From positions 1-45,739 of the forward strand of contig CAIRZB010000112.1 in assembly GCA_903882935.1 (NCBI GenBank): a stretch of 45,739 nucleotides of DNA. Reading direction: 5' to 3'. Position numbers and translations under genes: made by a program. Shown in pieces: positions 8,284 to 16,974 of this stretch (position 1 is its first letter; every line of letters begins with the position of its first letter). The stretch comes from an uncultured Parafilimonas sp. Lineage in GTDB: Bacteria > Bacteroidota > Bacteroidia > Chitinophagales > Chitinophagaceae. The notes beneath the pieces were generated by a model. That model did no database searches and was not told the origin of the DNA. It worked only from the letters and a program-made list of their open reading frames with translations.

Positions 8284-9363
8284 ATGCGCATTAAGAAAAT
8301 ACATATACAGAATTATAAATCGCTGGTTGATTTTGAATTGGACAGCCCACCGCCTTTTTGCGCATTCGTGGGGCCTAATGCCAGTGGTAAGAGTAATATT
8401 TTTGAGGCGTTGGAGTTTATTAATTACACAAGCAAATATTCACATTACGCTCCCAGCTATTTTAAGGGCAAAGAAGCTATACTTTCTTATCATGCCACAT
8501 ATTTGGGGGGTTTTCTAGGTAAGAGAGATTTGGCTTTTGAAATCGTTTTTAATGATGATTTTGTTGTGTATTTTGATGCCAATTTTTCAATTGAAAATAA
8601 CGAAGTACTTGAAAGTATCGGTTCTATAAATGAAAGTCAATCTGACAAAATCATTTTCACAGACATCAAAAATTTTTCTCGTAGAAAGGAATTTGTAGAC
8701 TCTTTCAATAGAACTGGCTCATACGAGTTAGATTTGGAGGTTTTTATAGATAACTTTTCTAGAATTTTTGTTGGGAGTAATAAATTCACCCCAGCTCCTT
8801 CGATTAACAAGCTAAATTTTAATGCTTCCAATCTCTCCCAAATCATCGGGCGAATATTCCAAGATGAGCGTAAACGGGAAGATTTTATTGAGTGGGTTCA
8901 AATCCTCATTCCTGAGTTTAAAAACATTAAAATAAAAAAATCCAACATTGACGGCAGCTATGAGTTTTTTGTGTACGAGAAAAGCGCTGACAAGCCTTTC
9001 CCCAAACACTTAATTTCAGACGGTACTTATAACATCCTAGCCCTTATGGCGGCCGTGTACCAAACCAGTGAACCACAGTTTTTGTGTATTGAGGAGCCAG
9101 AAAACGGGCTGCACCCAGAAGCGATTCAGCTATTGGTGGAGTTTTTCAGGGAAAAATGTGAGGATGAGGGCCATCATATTTGGTTGAATACCCACTCGCC
9201 CACACTGGTACGTTGCATGGCAATTGACGAAATTGTGTTGGTTAATAAAATTGACGGGGAGACAAGGGCGAAAATTCAAACCAAGTTGAGCGGTATTGAT
9301 ATTAAAACCGATGAGGCCTGGTTAACCAATGCTTTGGGGGGCGGCACTTTATGGTCAAGATAG
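8284..9363 (+). CDS. AAA family ATPase of the SMC/ABC-like type (AAA_15/AAA_21), defence-type partner
   Basis: The 359-residue protein is a compact ABC-like AAA ATPase. The Walker A loop GPNASGKS is at residues 30-37, directly after the start RIKKIHIQNYKSL typical of RecF/SMC-like proteins. The segment SDGTYNILALMAA resembles the signature helix, Walker B is LCIEEPENGLHP with Glu270/Glu271, and the switch His304 lies in NTHSPT. There is no coiled-coil zinc hook. The gene overlaps the next by 13 nt and that partner is TOPRIM-like, an arrangement seen in several two-gene anti-phage systems (PARIS AriA/AriB is the clearest comparison). Base composition is more A/T-rich than its neighbours, which suggests transfer. 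Which named system it belongs to, if any, cannot be decided by eye. Confidence 0.85.
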   Translation: MRIKKIHIQNYKSLVDFELDSPPPFCAFVGPNASGKSNIFEALEFINYTSKYSHYAPSYFKGKEAILSYHATYLGGFLGKRDLAFEIVFNDDFVVYFDANFSIENNEVLESIGSINESQSDKIIFTDIKNFSRRKEFVDSFNRTGSYELDLEVFIDNFSRIFVGSNKFTPAPSINKLNFNASNLSQIIGRIFQDERKREDFIEWVQILIPEFKNIKIKKSNIDGSYEFFVYEKSADKPFPKHLISDGTYNILALMAAVYQTSEPQFLCIEEPENGLHPEAIQLLVEFFREKCEDEGHHIWLNTHSPTLVRCMAIDEIVLVNKIDGETRAKIQTKLSGIDIKTDEAWLTNALGGGTLWSR

Positions 9364-9923
9364 GCATAATTTGTGAGGGGCGGACAGAGGAAATATTGTT
9401 TTTGTCGAAAAATTTCAAGGGATGGCTTTCTTCAAAAAACATCATCTTAATTGATGTGGTTTATGCGGAAGGCAGCGGAAACCTATTACCCAACAACATA
9501 ACAAGATATGTAGAGTCTTTAGAATTGCGGGGTGCCGAAAAAATAATCATCATTACTGATTTGGATAACGATACGTGCATCACTTCAACCAAACAAAGGA
9601 TTAACGCACGCCCGCATGATATTGTCGTAATCGCCGTAAAGCAAATTGAAGCGTGGTTCTTGGCTTGTACAGATACGATGCGGAAGGTGTTAAAACAAGC
9701 TTCTTTTGAATTTGCATATCCTGAAAATGAGCAAATGCCTTTCGAAACAATAAACCAGTTATTTGTAACAAATGTAGGCCGGGGTATTGGCAAAAAAAGT
9801 GCAGGCAAAATAAAATTGGTAACGTCGCTGTTAAATGCAGGCCTCGATATTTCCCAAGCCGCCAACCACCCCAACTGCCCCAGTGCGGCGTACTTTATTA
9901 ACAAACTAAACAATTTAAATTAA
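9351..9923 (+). CDS. DUF4276-like TOPRIM-fold protein, putative effector of the ATPase pair
   Basis: A 190-residue protein starting GIICEGRTEE, followed by IIIITDLDND (Asp70 and Asp72) and KQIEAWFLA (Glu100). This spacing of an early Glu, a DxD and a late Glu resembles TOPRIM nuclease/primase folds, and the overall sequence looks like the DUF4276 and RloB-like families. Its ATG lies inside the ATPase gene, with a 13-nt overlap in a different frame, so the two are probably translationally coupled. In comparable systems an ATPase holds or senses, and a TOPRIM protein cleaves nucleic acid; that role here is inference. The metal-binding acidic residues all appear present, so it is probably active. 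Confidence 0.7.
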   Translation: MVKIGIICEGRTEEILFLSKNFKGWLSSKNIILIDVVYAEGSGNLLPNNITRYVESLELRGAEKIIIITDLDNDTCITSTKQRINARPHDIVVIAVKQIEAWFLACTDTMRKVLKQASFEFAYPENEQMPFETINQLFVTNVGRGIGKKSAGKIKLVTSLLNAGLDISQAANHPNCPSAAYFINKLNNLN

Positions 9924-9944
9924 CTCCGTGTGGGTTAGTAAACC

Positions 9945-10388
9945 ATGGGCAAATTCCTAACAATACTCTACCTGGTGGTATTTTCCACGTACGTGTTTTT
10001 TACGCGCGAGCCAGATTTTTTTGGCAGCGAAGTAACCGAGGGGGTAATACATTTTGCTAAAGACAGTACTGGCGTAACTGTGCCTTTTGCAGTGTACTCG
10101 GTAGGCAAACAGCCTTTTAGGGTAAATGCCGATTACCCTTTCAGGAGTTATTATGCGGGCGATAAAGTGGAAATCATCTATACGCCCGAATACCCCACAA
10201 GGGCGGCTGTTAACAGCTGGTGGGGGTATTGGGTTACCTGGCAGGAGCTGCTGGCATCCATTGCATTGTTGATTGGCCTCTTCCAAATAGCCAAGGCCGT
10301 TACACGCAACCCCACGCCGGAAGGGTTGCTGAGCGAATTGGAAAACCATGCCCCACCGCGCCCGCGCAAGCGTAGAAAATATGATTAG
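9945..10388 (+). CDS. DUF3592-like membrane protein
   Basis: The 147-residue protein has two membrane helices, at about residues 4-20 and 100-117. The extracytoplasmic segment between them has the DUF3592 pattern: FAKDSTGVTVPFAVYSVG, then the characteristic GDKVEIIYTPEYPTRAAVNSWWGYW. The tail is short and very basic (PRPRKRRKYD) and probably cytoplasmic. Function is unknown. It starts 21 nt after the TOPRIM gene on the same strand, so it might be co-transcribed, but its normal base composition argues that it belongs to the backbone rather than the cassette. Confidence 0.65.
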   Translation: MGKFLTILYLVVFSTYVFFTREPDFFGSEVTEGVIHFAKDSTGVTVPFAVYSVGKQPFRVNADYPFRSYYAGDKVEIIYTPEYPTRAAVNSWWGYWVTWQELLASIALLIGLFQIAKAVTRNPTPEGLLSELENHAPPRPRKRRKYD

Positions 10389-10465
10389 CACTGCCTCACC
10401 GCGGGGTTACACATTGTTTAGTGCAACGTTTAATGTAATTATCTGTACTTATAGCCCATCCTCTG

Positions 10466-10505
10466 CTATTTGGAACCTGCTTGCCGTTTGGCAGGTTCCA
10501 AATAG
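10466..10505. terminator. Strong hairpin between convergent genes
   Basis: A perfect 15-bp stem (10466-10480 with 10491-10505) encloses a 10-nt loop. It lies between the DUF3592 gene and the convergent DUF2911 gene, the right place for a shared terminator. It lacks a clean T-run on either side, so a structured 3' end or repeat element is also possible. Confidence 0.55.
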
Positions 10506-10581
10506 AGAGGGGTTAAAGTGTGTGCCACTCTATAAAAAAAACATGGCACGGTGTGTTAAAACTCCAATAGCTGTAAAGGCC

Positions 10582-11682
10582 CTAATTCATTGGTTTTCCC
10601 GCCTTCAAATTTTCAATGGCTTTAGCCACATTGGCTTTGTTAACAGGGTCTGTGGCCAGTGGCAGTGCCAACTGTGCGTATTTTAATGCTTCGTTGTACT
10701 TATTTAAGCCATTGTAGCCGCGGGCAAGGCCGAAAGTGGTAACAAATATGCCGGGGTGCTTGTCATAATTAAGTTTAAAGGCATCAAATGCCTCTTGGTA
10801 TTTTTTATCATTCAGCAGTTGCCTGGCGTATTGGTGTACTTCAAACTCATTGCCAAAGGGTAGGGCCTTTTTCATAATGTCTGCTGCGTCGGCGTTGCGG
10901 CCCAGTTTATTAAGCACCGCTGCTTTTACACTCCAGGTTTGAAAGCTTTTTTCGCCACCAAAGTTTACACTCACGGCAGTATCGGTCCAAAGCAACGCTT
11001 GGTCAAGGTTGGTGTTATTGTCCACACACCACTGCGCAGCCTGCGCCCAACTTTCCCACATAAAGCCCTTTTCAGTCTGCAACTCCTGCCTGAATGAGGC
11101 CAGCTGTGTGGCGGCAAGGTCAACTTCTACTTTAAATGGTATAATCAGTTTTTCCCATTCCAAGGCAATCACTGCACTGGAGGCGGTCTCGTCGGTAAAC
11201 TCATACTTAAGCCATTCCACGCTTTTTTCAGCGGCAAGCGGCTTCACTTTCACCCGGAGTGCGTCTTCGGACGGATTATAAAAAAAGCTGCCCCACGAGC
11301 TGCTGTTTTTTGAAAAAATCAACGTGCATTCGTCGGCACCGTAGGCTATAAAAAAGCCATATTTGCCAGCGGCCAATTGCTGCCCCTCTACTTTTACCGC
11401 AGTGCTAAATTCAATGGTGGTGTTCTCGTTGGCACCCGCACGCCAAGGGGCCTGTTTTGTGTTGCCAAACCCTAAGTCGTTGTAGCCCGGGGCTACCAGT
11501 TGGCCCCAAATTTTGCCGTCACGGCCTTTTACACCAGGGCGGTCGTAATGGATGGTAACATCTGTTATGCCTATCCGCTCACCAACGGTGGCTTTTTTAT
11601 TGCTGCCGCTGGGCGTGCTGGTCAATTGCGCGTTTACCTGGCTGATGGCGAAAAGTGAAAAGGCAAGTAATAACTTTTTCAT
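10582..11682 (-). CDS. DUF2911 domain protein with TPR-like C-terminus, secreted
   Basis: A signal peptide (MKKLLLAFSLFAISQVNA) is followed by a DUF2911 domain over roughly residues 20-180, recognised by VTIHYDRPGVKGRDGKIWG, APWRAGANENTTIEFS and LAAGKYGFFI. The second half is helical, with TPR-like repeats such as AADIMKKALPFG and KYQEAFDAFKLNYDKHPG (about residues 235-360). The start is the ATG at 11682; the longer frame to 11748 would bury the signal peptide. DUF2911 proteins are common exported proteins of Bacteroidota with unknown function. The gene is convergent with DUF3592 and divergent from the ABC-F gene. A 7-nt-period array lies about 95 nt upstream. Confidence 0.85.
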   Translation of the reverse strand: MKKLLLAFSLFAISQVNAQLTSTPSGSNKKATVGERIGITDVTIHYDRPGVKGRDGKIWGQLVAPGYNDLGFGNTKQAPWRAGANENTTIEFSTAVKVEGQQLAAGKYGFFIAYGADECTLIFSKNSSSWGSFFYNPSEDALRVKVKPLAAEKSVEWLKYEFTDETASSAVIALEWEKLIIPFKVEVDLAATQLASFRQELQTEKGFMWESWAQAAQWCVDNNTNLDQALLWTDTAVSVNFGGEKSFQTWSVKAAVLNKLGRNADAADIMKKALPFGNEFEVHQYARQLLNDKKYQEAFDAFKLNYDKHPGIFVTTFGLARGYNGLNKYNEALKYAQLALPLATDPVNKANVAKAIENLKAGKPMN

Positions 11683-11774
11683 GTGCGGTTGGTTTTGTTT
11701 GATGAAGACTAAAGTAGGCAAGAGTTTGCGGTTTAATTGGTTAAACATACAGTTTTACACAAACGGTAAAATGG

Positions 11775-11802
11775 GTTTATAGTTTCCAGTTTGGGGTTTG
11801 TA
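11775..11802 (-). repeat. 7-nt-period array GTTTNNN, four units (array B)
   Basis: Four consecutive units GTTTNNN start at 11775, 11782, 11789 and 11796 with no indel. On the minus strand, which is the sense strand of the DUF2911 gene beginning at 11682, the units read NNNAAAC. The array is largely complementary to array C at 11903-11937, so the two could pair across a loop of about 100 nt. Confidence 0.6.
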
Positions 11803-11902
11803 TTTGTTCCTCCATATTTAGCAAGACCTCGGTTTTCAGGGTACCCTGTAAATGTTTCTGGCTGGGTTAACAATTTATTCACGGGGTAAATCCGCATCGC
11901 CC

Positions 11903-11937
11903 AACTACAAACTGCAAACTCAAAACTAAAAACTGCC
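11903..11937 (+). repeat. 7-nt-period array AACTNNN, five units (array C)
   Basis: AACT recurs at 11903, 11910, 11917, 11924 and 11931, exactly every 7 nt, with the other three positions varying. The array ends 22 nt before the ABC-F start codon and 10 nt before its -7 box. It is the reverse-complement counterpart of array B. Confidence 0.7.
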
Positions 11938-11947
11938 CCCGCCGCCT

Positions 11948-11955
11948 TATCTTTG
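11948..11955 (+). promoter_or_regulatory. Bacteroidota -7 element for the ABC-F gene
   Basis: TATCTTTG fits TAnnTTTG and ends 4 nt before the ATG at 11960, which predicts a leaderless or nearly leaderless mRNA. No clear -33 TTTG is visible because array C occupies that position. Confidence 0.45.
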
Positions 11956-11959
11956 CGCC

Positions 11960-13879
11960 ATGCATTATGTTTCCGCAGAAGGTTTAACCAAGAGTTTTGG
12001 CGTCACACCACTTTTCAACAACATCAGTTTCCATATTAGCGAAGGCGATAAAATTGCACTCATAGCCCGCAACGGGGTGGGTAAAAGCACATTGCTGCGT
12101 ATTTTGGCGGGCCAAGAAACCGCCGATGAAGGCAAGCTTTGGATACATAAAGATGTTACAGTGGCATTGTTTGAGCAAGACCCCAAGTTTGACGAAAGCA
12201 AAAGCGTGGTGGAGAACATTTTTAGTGCCAAGCACCCGGTGATGGAAGTGATTAAGAAGTACGAGCTGGCGATGGAAGATAATGACGGCGATGCCATTAC
12301 CGAGGCATTGAGCGAAATGGACGAGTACAATGCCTGGGATTTTGAAAGCAAGGTGCAGCAAATATTGGCCAAGTTGAATATTCACCACCTGCACGACAAT
12401 GTTAAAAAACTAAGCGGTGGGCAACGCAAACGCGTGGCATTGGCCAAAACGTTGATTGATATTGGTTTTGACCATAAGCATACCCTGCTGATGATGGATG
12501 AACCGACCAACCATTTGGACGTAGAGATGATTGAATGGCTGGAGAATTTTTTGAACCAGGAAAATGTAACCTTGCTGCTGGTAACCCACGACCGTTACTT
12601 TTTGGATGCCGTTAGCGAGGAAATTTGGGAGTTGGAGCGCAGCAACATGTACGTATACAAAGGCGATTACGAAAACTACATGGAAAAAAAGGCTGCCCGT
12701 CTGGAGAGTGAGAACGCCAGTATTGACAAGGCCCGTAATGAATACCGCAAAGAACTGGAGTGGATGCGCAAGCAGCCTAAGGCCCGTACCACCAAAAGCA
12801 AGAGCCGCCAGGATAATTTTTATGAGGTGGAGGCCCGCGCCAAGCAAAAAATAGAAGATGCACAAATGCAGCTACAGGTTAAAATGAGCAGGCTGGGCGG
12901 CAAGATTATTGAGTTGAAAAAAGTGTACAAAAGCTTTGGGGACAAAAAAATACTCCGCGGCTTTGACCATACCTTTAGCAAGGGCGAAAGGGCCGGTGTG
13001 ATAGGCAAAAACGGCGTTGGTAAGTCAACCTTCTTAAATATGCTGCAGCAGCTAGAGCCTGCTGACAGTGGTAAAATAAACGTTGGGGAAACGGTTATAT
13101 TTGGTAATTTTTCCCAACTGGGGCTGGTAATTAAGGAAAACATGCGGGTGATTGAATATGTAAAAACCTTTGCAGAGAGTTTTCCGCTGGCAAACGGCGG
13201 CAGTTTAAGCGCCGCGCAGTTTTTGGAATTGTTCCTGTTTACGCCCGAAAAGCAGTTTACCTACCTGCAATCATTAAGCGGGGGGGAGAAAAAGCGCCTG
13301 CAACTGCTTACGATACTGTTTACCAACCCCAACTTTTTAATATTAGACGAGCCTACCAACGACCTTGACCTGCCAACCTTGGCCGTGCTGGAACGCTTTT
13401 TAAGTGAGTACCAAGGCTGTGTGCTGATAGTTTCGCACGACCGTTATTTTATGGACAGGCTGGTAGACCATCTGTTTGTATTTGAGGGCGACGGTGTGGT
13501 GCGCGATTTTCCGGGCAATTATACCCAGTACCGCCTGTGGTTGAAAGACGAGGAAAAAAAATCGAAAGAACCCGGTTACCAAGCACCGCCTTCCAGTTAC
13601 AAGGATATCGAAGCGATATCCAGCAAGCAGGCCGGCCCGGCTACGCAAACCGTAGAGCCGCCTAAAAAGAAGCTATCGTTTAAGGAGAAAAAAGAGTTTG
13701 AAACCATAGAGGCTGACATGGCCAAGCTGGAAAAGGAAAAACAAACATTGGCCGATAAGATGAGTGCTGGCAATTTGTCATACGCTGAACTGGCTGAGAT
13801 AACCAAAAAGGTAACAGCCATCACCAACGCATTAGAAGAGAAAGAGTTGCGGTGGTTGGAGTTAAGCGAAGGTGTGTAG
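11960..13879 (+). CDS. ABC-F family ATPase, Uup-like
   Basis: The 639-residue protein has two ABC ATPase domains on one chain and no membrane part, the ABC-F layout of ribosome-associated factors. Domain 1 has ARNGVGKST, LSGGQRKRVALAKTL and LLMMDEPTNHLD; domain 2 has GKNGVGKST, LSGGEKKRLQLL and LILDEPTNDLD. The linker between them (about residues 240-315) is charged and helical. After a proline-rich spacer, the last 70 residues (FKEKKEFETIEADMAKLEKEKQTL onward) form the coiled coil typical of Uup, which binds DNA in that family. Uup acts in ribosome function and suppresses transposon excision in E. coli. Subfamily assignment is by this C-terminal coil only. Confidence 0.88.
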   Translation: MHYVSAEGLTKSFGVTPLFNNISFHISEGDKIALIARNGVGKSTLLRILAGQETADEGKLWIHKDVTVALFEQDPKFDESKSVVENIFSAKHPVMEVIKKYELAMEDNDGDAITEALSEMDEYNAWDFESKVQQILAKLNIHHLHDNVKKLSGGQRKRVALAKTLIDIGFDHKHTLLMMDEPTNHLDVEMIEWLENFLNQENVTLLLVTHDRYFLDAVSEEIWELERSNMYVYKGDYENYMEKKAARLESENASIDKARNEYRKELEWMRKQPKARTTKSKSRQDNFYEVEARAKQKIEDAQMQLQVKMSRLGGKIIELKKVYKSFGDKKILRGFDHTFSKGERAGVIGKNGVGKSTFLNMLQQLEPADSGKINVGETVIFGNFSQLGLVIKENMRVIEYVKTFAESFPLANGGSLSAAQFLELFLFTPEKQFTYLQSLSGGEKKRLQLLTILFTNPNFLILDEPTNDLDLPTLAVLERFLSEYQGCVLIVSHDRYFMDRLVDHLFVFEGDGVVRDFPGNYTQYRLWLKDEEKKSKEPGYQAPPSSYKDIEAISSKQAGPATQTVEPPKKKLSFKEKKEFETIEADMAKLEKEKQTLADKMSAGNLSYAELAEITKKVTAITNALEEKELRWLELSEGV

Positions 13880-13909
13880 CCTGCGTTACCCACTAAAAAC
13901 ATTTGTTTC

Positions 13910-13948
13910 AATAAAAATGGCTTTGTCTATAACAAAGCCATTTTTATT
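13910..13948. terminator. Bidirectional terminator between ABC-F and marC-like genes
   Basis: A stem of about 17 bp (13910-13926 with 13932-13948) and loop CTATA, with A-rich left and T-rich right feet so that either strand ends in U's. It lies between convergent genes. Confidence 0.85.
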
Positions 13949-14011
13949 GCGAGGCATACATCTGTGTATTAGTGGCAGCCATTTGCTTCCTTCTAAGCTA
14001 CGTCTAAACCC

Positions 14012-14590
14012 TTACTTGCCAAACATGGCTAGGTTGGCGCTAAATATCTTAACGGCAATGGCCAGCAGTATAACCCCAAAAAATTTGCGCACTGCTGTAA
14101 GGCCGTTTTTGCCAAGTGCTTTTTCAATAATGGTTAACATGCGCAAAACCACGTAAACCACCACTAGGTTAATGAGGATGCCTCCCAATATATACCACTC
14201 GCCATAGTTTGCCTTAAGGCTCATGATGGTGGTTAAGGTGCCACTGCCCGCAATAATGGGGAAAGCTATGGGCACAAACGTTCCACTTTTGGCATCCGCA
14301 TCGGCTTTAAATATTTCGTGGCCCAGCACCATCTCCAACCCTAACAGAAAAATAACAATGGAGCCGCCCACAGCGAATGATTGCACATTTAGCCCCAGTA
14401 TGTGCAAAAGGTCCTCACCCACAAACAGAAACAAAATCATAAGACCGCCGGAAATAAGGGTGGCCTTCCATGCGGGTATGCCCCCCATTTTTTCCTTAAG
14501 CCCTACCAGCACCGGTATTGAGCCAACAATATCAATAATGGCGAATAACGTAAACGTGATGGTAAACAGGTGGTCGAACCGGAAAGGCAT
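14012..14590 (-). CDS. MarC family (UPF0056) integral membrane protein
   Basis: The 192-residue protein has six hydrophobic segments and the MarC pattern: FTLFAIIDIVGSIPVLVGL in the first helix, GSIVIFLLGLEMVLG in the third, and VPIAFPIIAGSGTLTTIM in the middle, which carries the family's proline/glycine motif. The family's function is unsettled; the link to multiple antibiotic resistance in E. coli came from genomic position and was not upheld. It is a single-gene unit, convergent with ABC-F. Confidence 0.88.
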   Translation of the reverse strand: MPFRFDHLFTITFTLFAIIDIVGSIPVLVGLKEKMGGIPAWKATLISGGLMILFLFVGEDLLHILGLNVQSFAVGGSIVIFLLGLEMVLGHEIFKADADAKSGTFVPIAFPIIAGSGTLTTIMSLKANYGEWYILGGILINLVVVYVVLRMLTIIEKALGKNGLTAVRKFFGVILLAIAVKIFSANLAMFGK

Positions 14591-14817
14591 ACTCTAATTT
14601 TTAATAAAGATAGCAGTTTACTGTACACCATTGGTTAATGTACAAGCGCAATGCCGCCCAGTTTTTTTTGGCGCATTTTGCACTTGTTTAACCTGTAGGC
14701 TATGCGCAGGCAGGGCATTAACAATTATTTAAGCCGTGTTAAATTTGTTTTTAACCCATGCCTCATATTATCATTTTATTTTAAAGCACTTGATGGCAAA
14801 AGGTTACAGTACGGGAG

Positions 14818-14825
14818 TATTTTTG
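14818..14825 (+). promoter_or_regulatory. Bacteroidota -7 element for the LruC protein gene
   Basis: TATTTTTG matches TAnnTTTG and ends 15 nt before the ATG at 14841. The closest upstream TTG (14790-14792) is spaced wider than usual, so only the -7 part is supported. Confidence 0.35.
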
Positions 14826-14840
14826 CATAAATTATTTAGT

Positions 14841-16913
14841 ATGAGCTACAAAACAGGCGCATTGGCACTCCTAACCTTTTTTATAACGTTTAGTTGCAAA
14901 AAAGCTTCTAACGACCAAACAGTAACACCGCCCCCTACTGTAAAAAAAATTGCGCCTGATGGGTTTACCTATAATACCACCAAGCAGGTTACTGTTAGTG
15001 TACGTTTGTTGGCGCCAGACAATACCCCGGTTACAGATGTGCCGGTAAGTTTTTATACAAGTTTGGCGGTGCAGGAAAATGGCAACGCGGATGAAAATTC
15101 TGCCGTATTCACTGGCTTAAGCGATAAAAGCGGCTATGTTAGCGGCACAATAGTTTTGCCTGCCTATGTTGACACTGTGTTGATTGATGCCAAGTATACT
15201 GGTATCATCCGCAATGTTAAGGGGTATCTTTCAGGCAGTGCCATCACCGCCGTATTGGGTGGTTCCGATGGTCTCAGCGGTAATGTTTCCCCTACTGTGG
15301 CCAACCCGCCGGCTTTCCACAGGCCGGGTGGTGCCAATGGCTCAAACGGTATATCGTATGTTAGCATGGGCAGCACTGATAACCAAGGCAGGCCAAAATA
15401 CCTGGTATCCCCATCAGATGTTATTAGCAACACACTTATCTCATACCTTAATGCGTCGTTGCCGGAGAGCAAGGCTTTGCCCACCTCGCACCCGCAATAC
15501 CTTACTGACAGTGCCACAGGCGACGTTAACGTTGTGGCAGATGCCGACGTGTGGGTAACGTTTGTTACAGAAGGCGCAGGTTATGTAAATTCGGTAGGGT
15601 ATTACACGTTCCCTACTGCCAACCCGCCTTCTACAACGGCAGATATCACCACCATAAACCTTGTATTTCCCAATGCTTCGTTGTATGGCAGCGGCGGCAA
15701 TATGAGAGCGGGCGACAAAGTTAAATTGGGTACTTTTAAGGCAGGCACCAGCATAGGTTTTGTACTTTTTCCTAACGGATGGGCTGGTGGTAACAGTGTA
15801 AACACCAGTGGTACAAAATATTTTTCAGATACTAAATTAAACCCAGAACCCACCGCAGCGCTGAAGCGCCATACAGTGTTGTTGAATGATGCCACAGACG
15901 GGCTATACTTGGTAGGCTTTGAGGATTTGGACAGGAGTTCTTCCGGTTGCGATAACGATTTTAATGATGTGGTTTTTTATACAACCAGTAACCCCATTAC
16001 GGCTATATCTACGGTAAACGTACAGCCCATTGATGTGCCCGGCGACAAAGACGGCGATGGTGTTACCGACGTGTTTGACCAATACCCTACTGACCCTACA
16101 AGGGCCTATAATTCATGGTATCCTTCTGCCAACAGTTACGCAACATTGGCGTTTGAAGACCTTTGGCCTGCCACTGGTGATTACGACATGAACGACCTAG
16201 TGGTGAATTACAGGTATAAAATTGTGAGCAATGCCTCAAACCAAGTGGTTGAGCTGTATGGCGATTACGCCGTGCAGGCTGCGGGTGCAAGTTTTAAAAA
16301 CGGTTTTGGTGTGCAGTTCCCTTTTTCAGCCAATCTTGTTAAGCAGGTAACAGGCCAAAAGTTCGTAAGCAATTACATAAATCTTGCCAGCAACGGTGTA
16401 GAAGCCAAGCAATCAAAAGCGGTTATTATACCCTTTGATAACTACAATGCGCTGATTAACAACCCAGGCAATGCTTACTTTATCAACACTCGTGCCGATT
16501 TGCCAAAAGTAACCGGTGACACGGCGCATGTTTACATTCAGTTTACCTCGCCAATAACTGCGGCAACTTTAGGGTCGGCACCGTTTAACCCCTTCCTTAT
16601 CAGTAACTTAACCAGGGGTACTGAGATACATTTGCCGGGCAATGCACCAACTGATTTGGTAAATGCCAGCCTACTGGGTGCCGGTGAGGATGTGTCGAAC
16701 GCAGCCAAGGGTATCTACTACGTGTCAAAAAGCAATTGGCCCTGGGCAATTAACTTTCCTGTGCCGTTTACCTACCCGCAAGAAGGCGTTAACATTACCG
16801 GTGCATATTTGCATTTTCTTGATTGGTCTGGCAGCAACGGTGTGTCGTATACCGATTGGTTTAGTAACCAAAGCGCGGGTTACCTTGATAATAGTAAGCT
16901 GTATACAAAATAG
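14841..16913 (+). CDS. LruC domain-containing surface lipoprotein
   Basis: A 690-residue lipoprotein. The start at 14841 gives a signal peptide ending in ITFSC, a lipobox; the longer frame opens with GTG at 14736 and would hide it. After a proline spacer comes an Ig-like domain (residues about 40-125). A DUF4114-like block, GFEDLDRSSSGCDNDFNDVVF, lies near residue 360, then the calcium-binding type segment DKDGDGVTDVFDQYP near residue 403, and the LruC/DUF4842 C-terminal domain with FEDLWPATGDYDMNDLVVNYRY. LruC proteins are abundant in Bacteroidota and predicted to sit on the outer surface, perhaps binding polysaccharide; no function is proven. A clear terminator follows. Confidence 0.85.
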   Translation: MSYKTGALALLTFFITFSCKKASNDQTVTPPPTVKKIAPDGFTYNTTKQVTVSVRLLAPDNTPVTDVPVSFYTSLAVQENGNADENSAVFTGLSDKSGYVSGTIVLPAYVDTVLIDAKYTGIIRNVKGYLSGSAITAVLGGSDGLSGNVSPTVANPPAFHRPGGANGSNGISYVSMGSTDNQGRPKYLVSPSDVISNTLISYLNASLPESKALPTSHPQYLTDSATGDVNVVADADVWVTFVTEGAGYVNSVGYYTFPTANPPSTTADITTINLVFPNASLYGSGGNMRAGDKVKLGTFKAGTSIGFVLFPNGWAGGNSVNTSGTKYFSDTKLNPEPTAALKRHTVLLNDATDGLYLVGFEDLDRSSSGCDNDFNDVVFYTTSNPITAISTVNVQPIDVPGDKDGDGVTDVFDQYPTDPTRAYNSWYPSANSYATLAFEDLWPATGDYDMNDLVVNYRYKIVSNASNQVVELYGDYAVQAAGASFKNGFGVQFPFSANLVKQVTGQKFVSNYINLASNGVEAKQSKAVIIPFDNYNALINNPGNAYFINTRADLPKVTGDTAHVYIQFTSPITAATLGSAPFNPFLISNLTRGTEIHLPGNAPTDLVNASLLGAGEDVSNAAKGIYYVSKSNWPWAINFPVPFTYPQEGVNITGAYLHFLDWSGSNGVSYTDWFSNQSAGYLDNSKLYTK

Positions 16914-16947
16914 TTTTTTAGCCAGCATATAAACTTGAGACAGATGG

Positions 16948-16974
16948 GGTGCCAACTTTGGCACCTCTTTTTTT
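16948..16974 (+). terminator. Rho-independent terminator after the LruC gene
   Basis: GGTGCCAA (16948-16955) pairs with TTGGCACC (16958-16965) around a very short loop and is followed by TCTTTTTTT. It lies 35 bp after the stop codon. Confidence 0.85.

Noticed and set aside
12410-12865. 151-codon frame on the minus strand with hydrophobic stretches
   Set aside because: Antisense to the ABC-F gene, whose motifs are complete in the other strand.
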